Both the position numbers and the translations under genes were made by a program. This document shows, one piece after another, positions 24,380-32,826 of a stretch of 64,000 nt of DNA. The number at the start of each line of letters is the position of its first letter. Positions within the stretch are counted from its first letter, which is position 1. Origin of the DNA: Labia minor (taxonomy: Eukaryota; Arthropoda; Insecta; Dermaptera; Spongiphoridae); the NCBI GenBank assembly GCA_963082975.1, contig OY720344.1, positions 12,883,580 to 12,947,579 of the forward strand, written 5' to 3'. The notes under the pieces were generated by a model. It saw only the letters and a program-made list of their open reading frames with translations, searched no databases and was not told where the DNA came from.

Positions 24380-27300
24380 GATTGCTCATTTAAATGTTTT
24401 GAAAAGGTAATTATCAAATTATCAAGGAGATAAGTGGAATCTAAATATATAAATGAGGAAACAGAGAGAAAAAAAAAAGTTGGAATGGAAATCAAAATTT
24501 ATCTTTAAAATATGAGAAAATATTCTTTGATACAAATAAGATATAATGTTATGAAGAGATAATTGAGGAAGTAGAAACAGCTAATATTATTTGATTGACT
24601 AAGTGAACAAGAAATTCAAAGAATATGCAAAACACTTCTTCTTCATCTTCTTTAATTTCAATAAATAAAATATCGTTTATACTTTACTTTGTTTAAGCAA
24701 TTTGCGAGTAGCATTTATAATTATATTCTGTTAATTATATATATAATATTAAGTTTAAATATAATATTAACATTCAAATAGGAACATTGCTAGTTTTACC
24801 ATTAATAATAATTTTATTTTAAGTAATTATTTTAAATGTAATTTAAAATCTTAAAATAGATTAAGAATTATTTTTATTTACTTTAGTTAATTTATTGATA
24901 TACCATCTATCGCACACAATTTTATTTTAAAAAAACGCTTAATTAACTTTTTGTCAAATATAAAAAAAGAAATGATTGGTATTAAGATATTTTGTATGAA
25001 TGTATTACAATCAAAAGAGAAGGAAGAAAAATAAAGAGTTTAATGATTGTTTGTCATTTTTTTTATTTTTTACTATTTAGACTCAGATATTATTGCGTTC
25101 ACGAAAATTTTCGATGTCGAGATTTTGATGGTTTTATACGTTTTGAAGATCCCTGAGTCATTTTCACTTAAGGTTGATAAAAATGTCTGTCTCTATGTGT
25201 GTGTGTGTGTGTGTATGTAAATAAGATAACGCAAAAACGATTTGAGCTTGAATAATAAAATTTGGTACGCGGGCATTATTCAAAATTCGTAGTTTTCTAT
25301 CAACTTTTGAGAAATGTAGCTTCATCCGGAGGAAGGTCATTACCTACCACGTTTTCATTTTTTTTCCTCTAAACTGACCGTGAAAATAAAGATAAAGATG
25401 TGATAGTTTAAAAATTGTATAAAACTGCTATATATAGAATTTCATCTTGATTGAATCGCTGAAAGTACCGGAATTAATTTTTTAACACTGGCAATGTGTT
25501 GCCATCAACAAAGCGCGAAACACGCGCTGGTTTAATAAATATTAATTTTAATTTATAATTTGATTCATTAAATTTAATTTAAATATATAATATATGTTAA
25601 TTAATCCAAAGCAAATTTACGTGATAGTCGAGTGGAGACACACCAGATTTTTTTTAGATAAATTTAAACATTAAATTTACTCTAATTTAAATTTAAATTT
25701 TCTAATTTAAATATCATATAATTAAATATCATATTTTGAAGAAATCATTATTTTTCATAAAACTCTAATAAACTTTTGAAATTAAAATTTTTTAAAATAA
25801 ATTTTATGTAATATATAAATCTTATATATAAAATTCTCGTGTCACAAAACTTTGAAAAAATACTCCTCCGAAACGGCTGGACCGATTTTTATGAAATTTT
25901 TTATGTATATTCAGTAGGTCTCAGGGCATGTCAGACTTCCTTTATAAAACCGCTAATTGGTAAGGTGTGTCCAGGGGGTGGAATTTAAATAAAATTAGTT
26001 TAGTTACAATGCTAGATCATAGAGGCGCTGGTGGCGATAATTTGACATGTATATAAATATTCAATACTGCTTCATGGGTGAACCGTCTAAGGCGTTATCT
26101 TATGACTTTGCACTCTCAGTTCGAAACTCGCAAAGGCACATTTTTTTTTAAGTATTATATTTTTTTTTTACAAATTTATTAATTTTTATTATTTTAATAT
26201 TTTATTAAATTATTTTATTTTATCAAATTAATAATTATGTCAATTAATTTTTTGTGCATAAATAAACATATATAAAAAACTATATATAAAATTTGAATTT
26301 TCATTCATTCATTCATTTAAAATGATATTAAAATATTCATTTAAAATGATAATTAAAGAATATCTTATTCAACATAAATTGTTGAATATATCTGATCTAA
26401 ATAAGAACACGAAAAGAAATCAATGTTTTATGTAATATACTGATTGAAACAAAATGGATGAAAACCTTTTACTACTCTTAACCAAATACTATGTACCACT
26501 CGGGGGGTACAGGGGGCGGAGCCCTCGTCTAGGTGTGGAGAGCGCCGAAGGCGCTCGGAGCAGCTAGTATTTGTATATAAAATTAAATAAAATGAACAAA
26601 AGTTGAAAACTGTTTAAAGTTGGATAATTGTATTTCAAATTTTAAGTTATTTTATAAAAAAAAAAATTACTTAAAAAAAGGCCTAAGAAAAAAGCCTCGT
26701 AAAATTTACTAAATGTTTAAAAAAATGATTAAGCTATATCATTCTAGATAAATGAAGATTTAAATATATTTACTTATAAATAAAACTTGACTTTTGAAGA
26801 GAATTTTAAAAATTTCCATCAATCATTATATAACATATTAATATGGTCAGGCTATTTTCCTTTTTTTTTATCAATGAATTAATAATATTCATTTAAAATT
26901 AATTATTCATTTAATGAATATTTTAAAAAGCGAATGCTTCCTGCCCAATTAGAAAATTAATTAATTAAAATCAAAATGCTTGGCACAAGTTTGAATCGAA
27001 GGAGATGAGAATGAAGATATAATCCCATCAATCTTGAATGTGTGGTTGGAAACATGGCTCCGTTAAATATTGAACACAACACATTTATCAAATATCATTT
27101 CATATAAATTAATTTCAGAGAGAATAAGCATATTTTTTCCAAAAATACATTTAAAATATGAAATTTGATATATCTTAAGAATTAATTAATTATTAATAGC
27201 ACTTTGATTAAAATTTTGAATGATTTATCAAATATTTACTATAATTAAGTAGGATTATATTTAAAGTTATCATACGATGTAAACATTAATCATCATTCAA

Positions 27301-30300
27301 TTTAAAATTAATAGTAAAAATAAATAGTATAGGTGTATAAATTATAATTTATGTAAACTAAAAAAAAAATTAAATAACCTAAATAAATATGAATATTCAG
27401 TCTTTTTTTATTATCTTTTAAAAAAATATTTTTATCAAAGTTGTTTACACATTTTCTTATTTATTAAAACTCTTTAAAAAAAAAATGAAAAAATATTTCT
27501 AACATAAAATTAATTCCTTATTTAATATCTCTTCTAAATTAATTTTAAACTTTTATTTGCATTTTCATAGGAAATATGAATAAATTAAAACTAAATTATA
27601 TATATATATATATATTAATAAGGAAATCTAAATAATACTCCTATTATATTTATATACAATAATACAAAAAGATTTAACAAAATATATTCATTCAGGATGT
27701 TATTAAATAAAAAGTATGTAAAATTAAAAAAGTTGAATAAAAAAAAAGAATAGGAATAAAGATTAAAGATTATAATCCTCGAACTCTTTAAAAACTAGCC
27801 CTTTGCTAAGAGGGTAGATAATGTAAGGGAAAAAGTTTCATCTCCAAAATGATAAAAAACACTAGTATGTATATATTTTTATACAATAAGAATAATAAGA
27901 AATATATAAATAACTGGTATTTAGAATTCAATGCTTTTGAGCATAAAAATCCGTTTTTATCACATTATATATATGATTTAATTAAAATAAAATATTTTTC
28001 AAAATATTCTTATATTATTATATTTATTATTTTTTTTTAAATCTCCCTACTTTAATTCTAAATATGTCCTCGGTTTTTTAATCATCAATGATTTCTACAA
28101 TTCATATTATTTTAAAATTTTTTACTTTATTGTGAAATAACATTAAGAATCTTAAAAATTAATTTATATAACGTATCTTTATTTTTAATTAAATGTCATT
28201 CTGTATTTGTTTTGTGAAGATAAAAAAATTTAAAAAAAAAATTAAATTAAACCAATCTCATCAATAGACGTTAATGGTTTACTTCCAACATTTTAAATAA
28301 AATTATTACTTGATTAAATTTCACATAATAAACGATTCAATTAAATAATAATAATAAAAAATTTCTAATTATACCAATTGAAAACAATAGAAATGTTTAT
28401 ATAAAATTATTTCTATTTTTTTTTTTTGAATGAAGTCTATTCAATTTAAATTAAAAATCTAATATCAAAAATTACAAATTTTATATTTATTTAAGCATAA
28501 CCATCGAAAAATTATATCATTTTCCATATTTTTTTTTATTATAAAGCTGGAGCACAAATAACACCCATAAATATTCATTATCTATTAAATAAATGATCAA
28601 TTTATTTCTAAAAGATCTAATAAATATTTGGAGAGGCTTTAATAAACAAATTTTAAAGGGATGAATTTAATTAACACAGAAAATCCTTTTGTGCAAATTT
28701 CACTCTCAATGAGGAGTATTATTTTCTTTCAAAACATTTAAGTGAATATCAGTTATAACAAATTGAATTTAATCTTCGATTTAATTAATTAAATAGAAAA
28801 ATAATGATATGCATGTGAAATTATTTGCTAAGGAATCGAGCGAATTAATTAATATATAAACATTTAAATACTTCAACAAAAGATTTATTTATATATCTAC
28901 ATATATAATGTATAAGGGCACAATTTATTATAACATAAATATTGGTACAGCAAGATATAGTAAATATGTAAAAGCATTTGTCTAGTATAATAATATCAAA
29001 TTTACGATTGTGCGAATTCTTAAGATGTTATGTATGTCTAATAATAATTGTCATGAAAATAATCGTTTGTATTAATAACGAAAGATTCCTTTATCATTGT
29101 TTGCGGTTCTTAGAGTATCTGACATATTTCTAAGCTAAAAGCTTAAATCTTTTTGAAAACAAAACAACAAAAATAAAAATTTCAAATAAATTTCTCTTAA
29201 AAAAGACATGATGAAAATAATCTCTCAAATGCAGTATATAACAAATAATTAATAAAATCTTTTGATTTAAGGCAAAATAATTATTACTTTAATAATCAAG
29301 GAACTCGGGTAAAAGCAAAGGAGAATTCCGCTAACCAAAACTGAGTTATTATGTTACAATGAACTTTATTTATCTCAAAGACTTTTTCCATCAAAGTCCA
29401 ATTTTCTTCATCTTATTATTAGTTATTTTATGTTTTAAAAGAGTATTTTGTAATTTTAATTTTTTTTTAGTTTTATGAATTAGTAGTTTAATGAATATTT
29501 ATTTTTTAAAATAAATTAGTTTAGAAATATTATATGTAATTTATACAGTAATAACAAAAAAAAAGAATCTATAATTTAATCCTTTATAGGCCGCTCATTA
29601 AAATCAAACTTTCATCTACTTATAGATCCATTAACTTTCATAATTAATATATAAGTATATCCTTTTATCCTAAAACAAGTTAGACAGAAAATATCCCCAA
29701 TCTAGAATAATATATTATCTTAGAAGCTTTTATTCTAAAATATTAAATGGAAAAAGAGAAAATTATTTTTAAAGATTAATTTAAAAAATTCATAATTTAA
29801 TTAATTCAAAAAAATGATTATTTATATATAAAACTTAAAATTTTAAATCCGATTAAATTATTTTTGTATCCAATACTCGTTTTATTCAGTGATTATCACT
29901 CACTTAAAATAAGTTTTTTTTTATTTTTGATATACTATATTAATAAATAAAGTTGATAGATATTGAAAATTTTAATTTTTCAATGTTAAACCAATTACTT
30001 TAAAATAAATTAACTACCTACTATTTTTGTTTAATAATTTAAATAAGAAAAGTTTTAGAATATTTTAAAAAAATATTATTTTTTTTTTTTAAATTTTGAA
30101 AATTTTAATTGTATTATTTTAGAAATAATAGAAATTTTATTTAAAAATTGTTTATTATTTGTGCAAAGAGATAAAAATAGAAAATAGAAAAATATTCATT
30201 TTTCGCAAATACTAATAATTATTTTTTTTTATTTTTAAAACAAAATATTATATTACAAAATTACAAATTGCAAACAAGATGAAAACACTCGACAGAAAAT

Positions 30301-30729
30301 AATTTTTTTTTTTTTTAATTAAAAATCAATTCTATTGTAAATACATAATCCTAATCATATAATCATATTTGTAATAATGAAACAAAAATGTTAGAAGCTT
30401 TTTTAAAAAAACTTGAAATTTTTTAAATATTTTTAGTTCTTTTGTTGGTTGCCGCGAGCCCGTTAAATATATTAACTTTAGGTCCGAGAATATAATTATA
30501 TTATTATTATTATTTAAACAGTTTATGAACCTAATTTATTTATTTATTCAATATTTCTGTATAAATGAGGATGGTACATTTTCAATTTTAGTAAAATTTG
30601 TAAAAAAAAAATTTTTGTTAATATATTTTAAATAAATTAATGGCGAATTACAAATTACTTACGAAGTTTTCTCAAAGCGTATACATAAGTACTGAGTGCA
30701 CAGAGAAGGGCAATCTTGAGAGCAATCAT
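3726..30729 (-). CDS. takeout/JHBP-family secreted protein, six exons
   Basis: Exons: 30729-30663, 19759-19670, 17647-17500, 6839-6706, 6618-6469 and 3880-3726. They join in phase (67+90+148+134+150+155 = 744 nt) into 247 residues and a stop; all introns are GT-AG. Residues 1-18 form a signal peptide ending VYA. The mature N-terminus reads LRKLPSYITPC, a takeout hallmark, with the conserved cysteine pair at C29 and C38. The C-terminal third has NLNQFFNDN and, from about 211, the family's closing helix and strand ending DEIYLPN. A sequon NIS lies at 145-147. The length is usual for the family. The family binds small hydrophobic ligands in a long tunnel and has no catalytic residues; insect members act in hemolymph, antenna or fat body (feeding, clock output, courtship). 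No further cysteines occur in the mature chain, so the second disulfide of lepidopteran JHBP is absent, which favours takeout over true JHBP. Ligand and expression cannot be read from sequence. Confidence 0.95.
4460..5687 (-). mobile_element. F2 element (copy A), split by a second F2 copy
   Basis: An F2 element on the minus strand has its 3' hairpin GACCTGTGGCCAGGTC at 4468-4483 and the motif ACCGACCGACG beside it. Its 5' end, CGTCGGTCGGT, is at 5678-5688. Between 4981 and 5602 it is interrupted by a plus-strand F2 copy. Removing that insert restores the order seen in the uninterrupted copy at 13911: six T's followed by CTG. The pair produces a large apparent palindrome of about 1.1 kb inside intron 5 of the takeout-like gene. 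Confidence 0.8.
4982..5601 (+). mobile_element. F2 element (copy B), nested in copy A
   Basis: This full-length element of about 620 bp begins ACCGACCGACG. It carries a (CCGT)n tract at about 5102-5117, then a core near 5135-5175 containing GATGAAATTTGGTA. The inverted motif CGTCGGTCGGT and the hairpin GACCTGGCCACAGGTC follow, and it ends CAACTTATT. It has no coding capacity. Its insertion site in a T run shows no target duplication, so boundaries are uncertain only by one or two T's. Confidence 0.8.
5690..6468. other. rest of intron 5, no feature seen
   Basis: This intron sequence includes a purine-rich patch with several GGAGAGG and GGAGGAGG motifs at about 6000-6060. No exon with splice sites or family similarity is seen. 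Confidence 0.4.
6469..6618 (-). CDS. takeout-like exon 5
   Basis: The acceptor is TTCTATTTTTAG and the donor TTTTAG|GTAAGA. It encodes the middle barrel segment, including NVDFAFTALFDKESF and LVFKQKSAGFLFHPF, and ends ENRVL. The split glycine codon is completed by exon 6. Confidence 0.94.
6706..6839 (-). CDS. takeout-like exon 4
   Basis: The acceptor follows a T-rich tract and the donor is CATTA|GTAAGT. It encodes KVNFDENKISLNGNVPLLQF and then the GDYKINGQILLLPLKGEGNA block, the most conserved strand pair of the takeout fold. The following intron is only 87 bp, in contrast to the kilobase-scale neighbours. Confidence 0.94.
6840..7521. other. start of intron 3, unremarkable
   Basis: A+T-rich intron sequence with short (TA)n patches. 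No repeat copy or exon is recognised before the CpG-rich element that follows. Confidence 0.4.
7522..8357. repeat. F5: hairpin-bounded, CpG-rich element
   Basis: It is bounded by the hairpin motif GAAGTGAAACTTC at 7532-7544 and its inverse GAAGTTTCACTTC at 8345-8357. Inside are inverted purine-rich and pyrimidine-rich arms (about 7575-7610 and 8225-8250). The middle is CpG-rich, with ACGCGT, GCGCGC and GCATGC motifs at about 7870-8070, in sharp contrast to the surrounding intron. The same hairpin pair bounds 56027-56507. The class is unknown; a hairpin-ended transposon is inferred. Confidence 0.5.
8394..8881 (-). mobile_element. F2 element, minus strand, divergent copy
   Basis: The motif ACCGACCGACG at 8395-8405 marks the 3' side and CGTCGGTCGGT at 8869-8879 the 5' end. 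The internal microsatellite is an expanded GGACGGACA-type tract (8720-8775), and the core includes GTGAAATTTGGTGT. The 3' hairpin is degenerate. It directly abuts the F5 element and contains an uninterrupted version of the site where F2 copy B inserted. Confidence 0.75.
8882..9961. other. intron 3 stretch, A+T-rich
   Basis: No repeat copy, exon or RNA gene is recognised in this approximately 1.1-kb stretch. Confidence 0.4.
9962..10608 (+). mobile_element. F1 element (copy 1), near full length
   Basis: It starts TACTATCCCGCCAGAGATAGT, an almost perfect terminal palindrome, followed by ATTGCGATCACG. A (TG)n/(TATG)n microsatellite lies at 10077-10144 and the core with GATGAAATTTGGTACATG at about 10180-10197. 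Near the 3' end is GCGAGATAGT, the inverse of the 5' ACTATCTCGC motif. A hairpin GAGTGGAGACACTC follows and the end is CAGCTAA before T's. It has no coding capacity. Confidence 0.8.
10621..11200 (-). mobile_element. non-autonomous Helitron (H1 type)
   Basis: On the minus strand it starts TCTTATATATAAAATTCTCG (11200 downward) and ends CTAG at 10624-10621, preceded by a GC-rich hairpin (GAGCACCGAAGGCGCTC) and seven bases. It sits between A and T, as Helitrons do, with no duplication. The 580-bp element has no helicase coding. Its 5' and 3' ends match the copy at 25820. Confidence 0.88.
11201..12705. other. intron 3 stretch, no feature seen
   Basis: About 1.5 kb of A+T-rich sequence without recognisable repeats, exons or RNA genes. 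Confidence 0.4.
12706..12958 (-). mobile_element. F1 element fragment (copy 2)
   Basis: This minus-strand F1 piece has the 5' end TCGCCAGAGGTAATTGCGATCACG at 12952-12930 and internal F1 blocks such as CTGCTATATATAG-like sequence. It lacks the microsatellite segment and the 3' hairpin end. It is more diverged than the other copies. Confidence 0.7.
12959..13696. other. intron 3 stretch, no feature seen
   Basis: A+T-rich sequence with short (TATC)n and (TA)n tracts near 13425-13460. No gene or repeat copy is recognised. Confidence 0.4.
13697..13771 (-). mobile_element. LINE 3' end, severely 5'-truncated
   Basis: About 75 bases match the 3' end of the LINE copies at 42518 and 52905, including the segment around GGCTCTACGGAACTCGAAAG. 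A short A+T/(TATC) tail lies on the left, as expected for a minus-strand insertion. Only the last codons and 3' tail remain. Confidence 0.7.
13911..14560 (+). mobile_element. F2 element, full length, inside Helitron H2
   Basis: Starts TTACCGACCGACGATAG and contains an extended (CCGT)n/(CTGT)n tract at about 14036-14068. The core contains GATGAAATTTGGTATA, and the end is CGTCGGTCGGTTC plus hairpin GACCTGGCCACAGGTC and AACTTATT. It is the best-preserved copy of the family and joins F1 directly at its 3' end. Confidence 0.82.
14561..15041 (+). mobile_element. F1 element with 5' deletion, abutting F2
   Basis: It begins TACTATCTCG immediately after the F2 end, then jumps to the microsatellite (GTGTGTGTATG, 14576-14590). 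The core and the complete 3' end follow: GCGAGATAGT, hairpin GAGTGGAGACACTC, and CAGCTAA. About 110 bases of the normal 5' region are missing. Confidence 0.8.
15071..15465 (+). pseudogene. degraded coding remnant in Helitron H2
   Basis: A frame from 15071 reads to a stop at 15323. Shifting by one base in the A run near 15313 lets it continue through KKRLIESQSERENTLF and ETEEEKEERLKNDRF to a stop at about 15465. The charged SE/ETxEEREERL pattern resembles the variable N-terminal region of some Helitron helicase proteins. No Rep or helicase motif is present. Assignment is tentative; it could be another captured fragment. Confidence 0.35.
15565..16401. other. intron 3 stretch with a higher-complexity patch
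   Basis: A (TA)n run follows the Helitron end at 15535-15564. A less A+T-rich patch at 16100-16250 (around CGACATGCTGGCCTGCTTC) has no coding features and matches no other part of the window. Confidence 0.35.
16402..16982 (+). mobile_element. F1 element (copy 4)
   Basis: The start is TACTATCTCGGCATAGATAGT and the 3' side has GCGAGATAGTCGAGTGGAGA with the hairpin, but it ends CAGCTTA. The microsatellite is almost absent (GTGTATGTGTGTGTAG near 16501), showing that the tract is not needed to recognise the family. All internal blocks are conserved. Confidence 0.8.
16983..17499. other. intron 3 start near exon 3
   Basis: Ordinary A+T-rich intron sequence adjoining the exon 3 donor. No other feature is seen. 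Confidence 0.4.
17500..17647 (-). CDS. takeout-like exon 3
   Basis: The acceptor is TTGTTCTAG and the donor ATGAA|GTAAGT. The exon encodes GDPDYNVPVLDPLDIKDL, matching the family's PxLDPL block, then a strand-rich section ending YGLKDMKVKHM. The exon leaves two bases of a lysine codon that exon 4 completes. Confidence 0.94.
17648..19669. other. intron 2, with a higher-complexity patch
   Basis: This 2.0-kb intron has no recognised transposon. The patch at 17930-18250 is less A+T-rich than its surroundings and has short overlapping frames on both strands, but neither has splice sites or family motifs. It may be regulatory; nothing in the sequence proves it. Confidence 0.4.
19670..19759 (-). 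CDS. takeout-like exon 2 (conserved Cys pair)
   Basis: The acceptor TTTGTTACAG opens the exon and the donor CCCAG|GTTAGT closes it. It encodes PSYITPC and then the second cysteine in NFDECATKNAR. This is the N-terminal takeout motif with its short disulfide loop (C29-C38). Confidence 0.94.
19760..20101. other. intron 1 end near exon 2
   Basis: Ordinary A+T-rich intron with a short (AAT)n run at about 19817-19845. Confidence 0.4.
20110..20338 (+). mobile_element. hAT-type MITE with 8-bp target duplication
   Basis: Terminal inverted repeats are CAGGGGTATCTAAACT at the left and CTTTAGACACCCCTG at the right. They are flanked by TGTTAAAC (20102-20109) and TGTTAAAT (20339-20346), an 8-bp duplication with one difference. 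The 229-bp element lacks coding capacity. The GGGCCGC/GGGCCAC subterminal blocks are common in hAT MITEs. Confidence 0.88.
20347..22250. other. intron 1 stretch with a GC-richer patch
   Basis: Mostly A+T-rich. The patch at 21238-21560 is unusually complex for this intron, with TTGGCAACACTGTCAAGCC-type sequence, and matches no repeat in the window. No exon structure is seen. It is a candidate regulatory or conserved element. Confidence 0.35.
22251..22504. repeat. foldback repeat with CGAAACGTTG motif
   Basis: Arms at 22251-22352 and 22403-22504 are near-perfect inverted repeats of about 100 bp. The spacer contains a further copy of the outer 31 bases (22354-22384), so that segment is also directly repeated. 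Each arm has AGCAATCGAAACGTTGT, similar to a motif at 40171. It resembles the ends of Penelope-like elements; this assignment is tentative. Confidence 0.6.
22986..23256 (+). mobile_element. tRNA-derived SINE, second family
   Basis: The head has A box TAGCCGAGCGTGT (22995-23007) and B box GTTCGATTCC (23039-23048). The body includes AATTCAATTTAACATCAGC, also found in the SINE at 2917. The 3' part has GGAAGGCAACGGGAAACC (near 23139) and a later ATCATGG, a layout reminiscent of RTE/BovB tails. Ends are approximate because no clear duplication is seen. Confidence 0.75.
23257..25070. other. intron 1 stretch with simple repeats
   Basis: Contains (AT)n at 23393-23421 and (AAT)n at 24024-24043 and 24348-24371. 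Between these is a complex patch at 24060-24240 (around CCAATCGGCCTGGCAACC). No exon or known repeat is recognised. Confidence 0.4.
25071..25647 (+). mobile_element. F1 element (copy 5)
   Basis: Starts TACTATTTAGACTCAGATATT, keeps GTTCACGAAAATTTTCGATG and has (TG)n at 25197-25214. It ends with GTGATAGTCGAGTGGAGACA and CACCAGATTTT. The terminal palindrome and hairpin have several substitutions, so this copy is older than copies 1 and 7. Confidence 0.78.
25820..26567 (+). mobile_element. non-autonomous Helitron (H1 type)
   Basis: Begins TCTTATATATAAAATTCTCG between A and the element, and ends GAGCAGCTAG followed by T. The hairpin GAGCGCCGAAGGCGCTC lies seven bases before CTAG. The core has GAAACGGCTGGACCGATTTT. 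A tRNA-like segment with a B-box-like GTTCGAAACTC lies at about 26076-26140. The 748-bp element has no Rep/helicase coding. Confidence 0.9.
26568..30662. other. intron 1, long repeat-poor stretch
   Basis: About 4.1 kb of A+T-rich sequence up to exon 1. No recognised transposon, exon or RNA gene is seen. Small frames here (for example near 27849) are low-complexity Asn/Lys/Ile/Phe codons. Confidence 0.45.
30663..30729 (-). CDS. takeout-like exon 1 (signal peptide)
   Basis: This exon encodes MIALKIALLCALSTYVYA followed by LRKL. The start has an AAA context (CCAAAATG), and no upstream ATG lies between the predicted transcription start and it. The donor is CTTC|GTAAGT, a full consensus. It ends after one base of codon 23. 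Confidence 0.93.
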
Positions 30730-30769
30730 TTTGGATATTCGTAGCCGATTGATCGAGTGGGAATGAAGT

Positions 30770-30799
30770 TGATTGTAATGTGGTCACTTACTCTTATAG
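30770..30799 (-). promoter_or_regulatory. TATA box and initiator of the takeout-like gene
   Basis: On the minus strand a TATAAG box lies at 30798-30793 within CTATAAGAG. An initiator-like TCAACT has its A at 30770, 28 bases downstream of the box, which is normal spacing. This predicts a 5' UTR of about 41 bases with no upstream ATG. Position and spacing are seen; use of the site is inferred. Confidence 0.6.
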
Positions 30800-32279
30800 A
30801 AAAGAACCTGGTTAAAGTATCTTGTCAAGTGTACCAAGTTCAATGTTAAATTCTAAGTATGTTACATCATTAAACTTCATTAAAACATATTGGAACATTT
30901 CTAAGAAAATATTGAACTTTATTCTCATTCTCTCTAAATTTCCTTAACAAAACAAAACAAATTCTGATCAGAGTCATTTCACATAATTTTATTTAATTTT
31001 TATTTTTATTCACATTAAAAAAAATAAACTATTAGTTTTAGGAAAGACCAGAAAAGATTTTGCGATGAGATTTTGTGTGATTCAATGAAATCAGTAAATT
31101 GGATCAAGTCCAGAGGAGAAAATGCTGAGTATATTTTGGGATGGGCTCAACTATAATTTATGTTATACAATACATATGTTAAGATACATATGTATAAATA
31201 TATCTAACGGGATAATTATCCAATAATTTGAATTGCAGATACAATCTTTATTAAGTAAAAAATTTGTTATTAAGTAAATAATATATAATTTAAAATTACA
31301 TTGAGTTTTAAATTTCAATCATAAAATATTTGAAAAAATGAGAGGATTTAGGTAAGAAACTAAAAAAATTAACATTGAAATTTTAATAAAAATTTTATAA
31401 TGATGGTAATTTTCTTTCAATTAAGAAAAATACCTATAAAATGGCTTTTGATTGGTCTACGAGAAAAATTTCATTTCAATTTATTTTTTTTTATTCCCCC
31501 TTTTTTTATGACAATAATAATGATGGATTCGAATTTTCCAATATTATCTCTAAATTGAAAAAAAACGAAAATTTCATTATTACTGCTTTCGATTTATTCT
31601 TGAAAATGTAATGCCAATAAAAAAAAATATTGAAAGAGAAAAGAAAATTTCTTTCCCTCATTTGGATGATCCATTTTATATGTATATACATATTGTATAT
31701 ATATATCTATATAAATGATGAATTGAAAGCCAATCAACTTTGGCTTTATTATAAATTTAAAGATTTCAGTTTTTTAAAGTGTTATTAAAAAAGAGACTCT
31801 TCAATCAACCTGAGTTAATAAAATTTAATTGAAATGGAATTAGTGAAATTACTTAAGAAAATTAGTAAGATGATCTGAACTTAAATGAGATTGAAAGTAT
31901 ATAATTAATGTAGCCCGACACGTTCCACGAATGAATGCAAAGAGAATACAAAAAGACTTAAATCGAAATGGAGGATTGGGTTGAGGGGTGGGAGTGTAGC
32001 ATCTAGAATTAAGATGGTGCTGAGAAATAATTGAAAGGTATGGCCGCTGTGGAAAGAGGATTTAGGCCCTTTGCGGAATGGAGAACTTTGCAATTTATAA
32101 GGCGATTAACGGTAATCTCAGTCATATTTGCCAACAACGTTAGAATACAAATAATTAGTATGTAATTAAAGTTTTAGATCTAGTCACTAAACCCTGTTTC
32201 GATACCAGTTCTTATCAATAAATCCCTTGTCAGCATTTTTATTTAAATGCATTTTGGAAGATTAAACTTTTTTCTAAAC
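30800..32279. other. upstream region of the takeout-like gene
   Basis: A+T-rich sequence with a more complex patch at 31905-32110 (around GGGTTGAGGGGTGGGAGTG). It may hold regulatory sites, but no known binding-site cluster is evident. No other gene is recognised upstream. Confidence 0.4.
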
Positions 32280-32289
32280 TTTATTAGTA

Positions 32290-32548
32290 AAAAAAAAACT
32301 TTGTACGTCCAGCGGTTATATCAATGAGGTGTCCTGTGATCAGTAGAAAGGGTCCTCTCAACCTTTACCTTGATTTTCTTGATCGGAGGAGCTATCAAGT
32401 AGCTTTTCCCCAATGTTGTTCCCGGAGGCTGGGTTCACTCCGTCCCATAGACCCCAGCTAGGGAAATTCCCTTGCTAGGCCCGGGACTTGAACACGGGAC
32501 CATGTGAATGTGAGGCAGGTTCGCTCCCACACACCCAATGGCGCCCTT
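32290..32548 (-). mobile_element. SINE-like element with 10-bp target duplication
   Basis: Flanked by TTTATTAGTA at 32280-32289 and 32549-32558. On the minus strand it starts AAGGGCGCCATTGGG, has a B-box-like GTTCAAGTCCC (32493-32483), and ends in GTACAAAG plus T's. It is markedly GC-richer than its surroundings. The tRNA-like head suggests a SINE; the source tRNA is not clear. Confidence 0.75.
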
Positions 32549-32681
32549 TTTATTAGTATTACATAATAAAATTTTTTTAGAATAAAAATGTAAATAATAA
32601 AACAAATATTATTTTTTTTGTGTTTCTTTTATTATTCATTTATATATATATAAATATATATTGTCATCAATATCTTAATTA

Positions 32682-32826
32682 TTATCCAACTTATACTATT
32701 GGCTCCCAAAGTGTGCCTTTAATTTTTATCCAACTATTAAATTGACTGCCCAACGTAGGACATCAAAATATTTATCAACCTATTATATTAGCACCCAACA
32801 TAGAACATTTATTATTAATCAACTGA
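32682..32826. repeat. degenerate 45-bp tandem repeat
   Basis: About three and a half units start at 32682, 32726, 32772 and 32816. Each opens with TTATCCAAC or a variant and carries a CTCCCAA/CTGCCCAAC/CACCCAAC block. Units differ substantially. Confidence 0.55.

Noticed and set aside
24010..24495. Long open frame of 161 codons on the minus strand
   Set aside because: Its ends are homopolymer Ile and Phe runs from (AAT)n and A-rich tracts; the middle lies in a complex intronic patch but has no recognisable domain.
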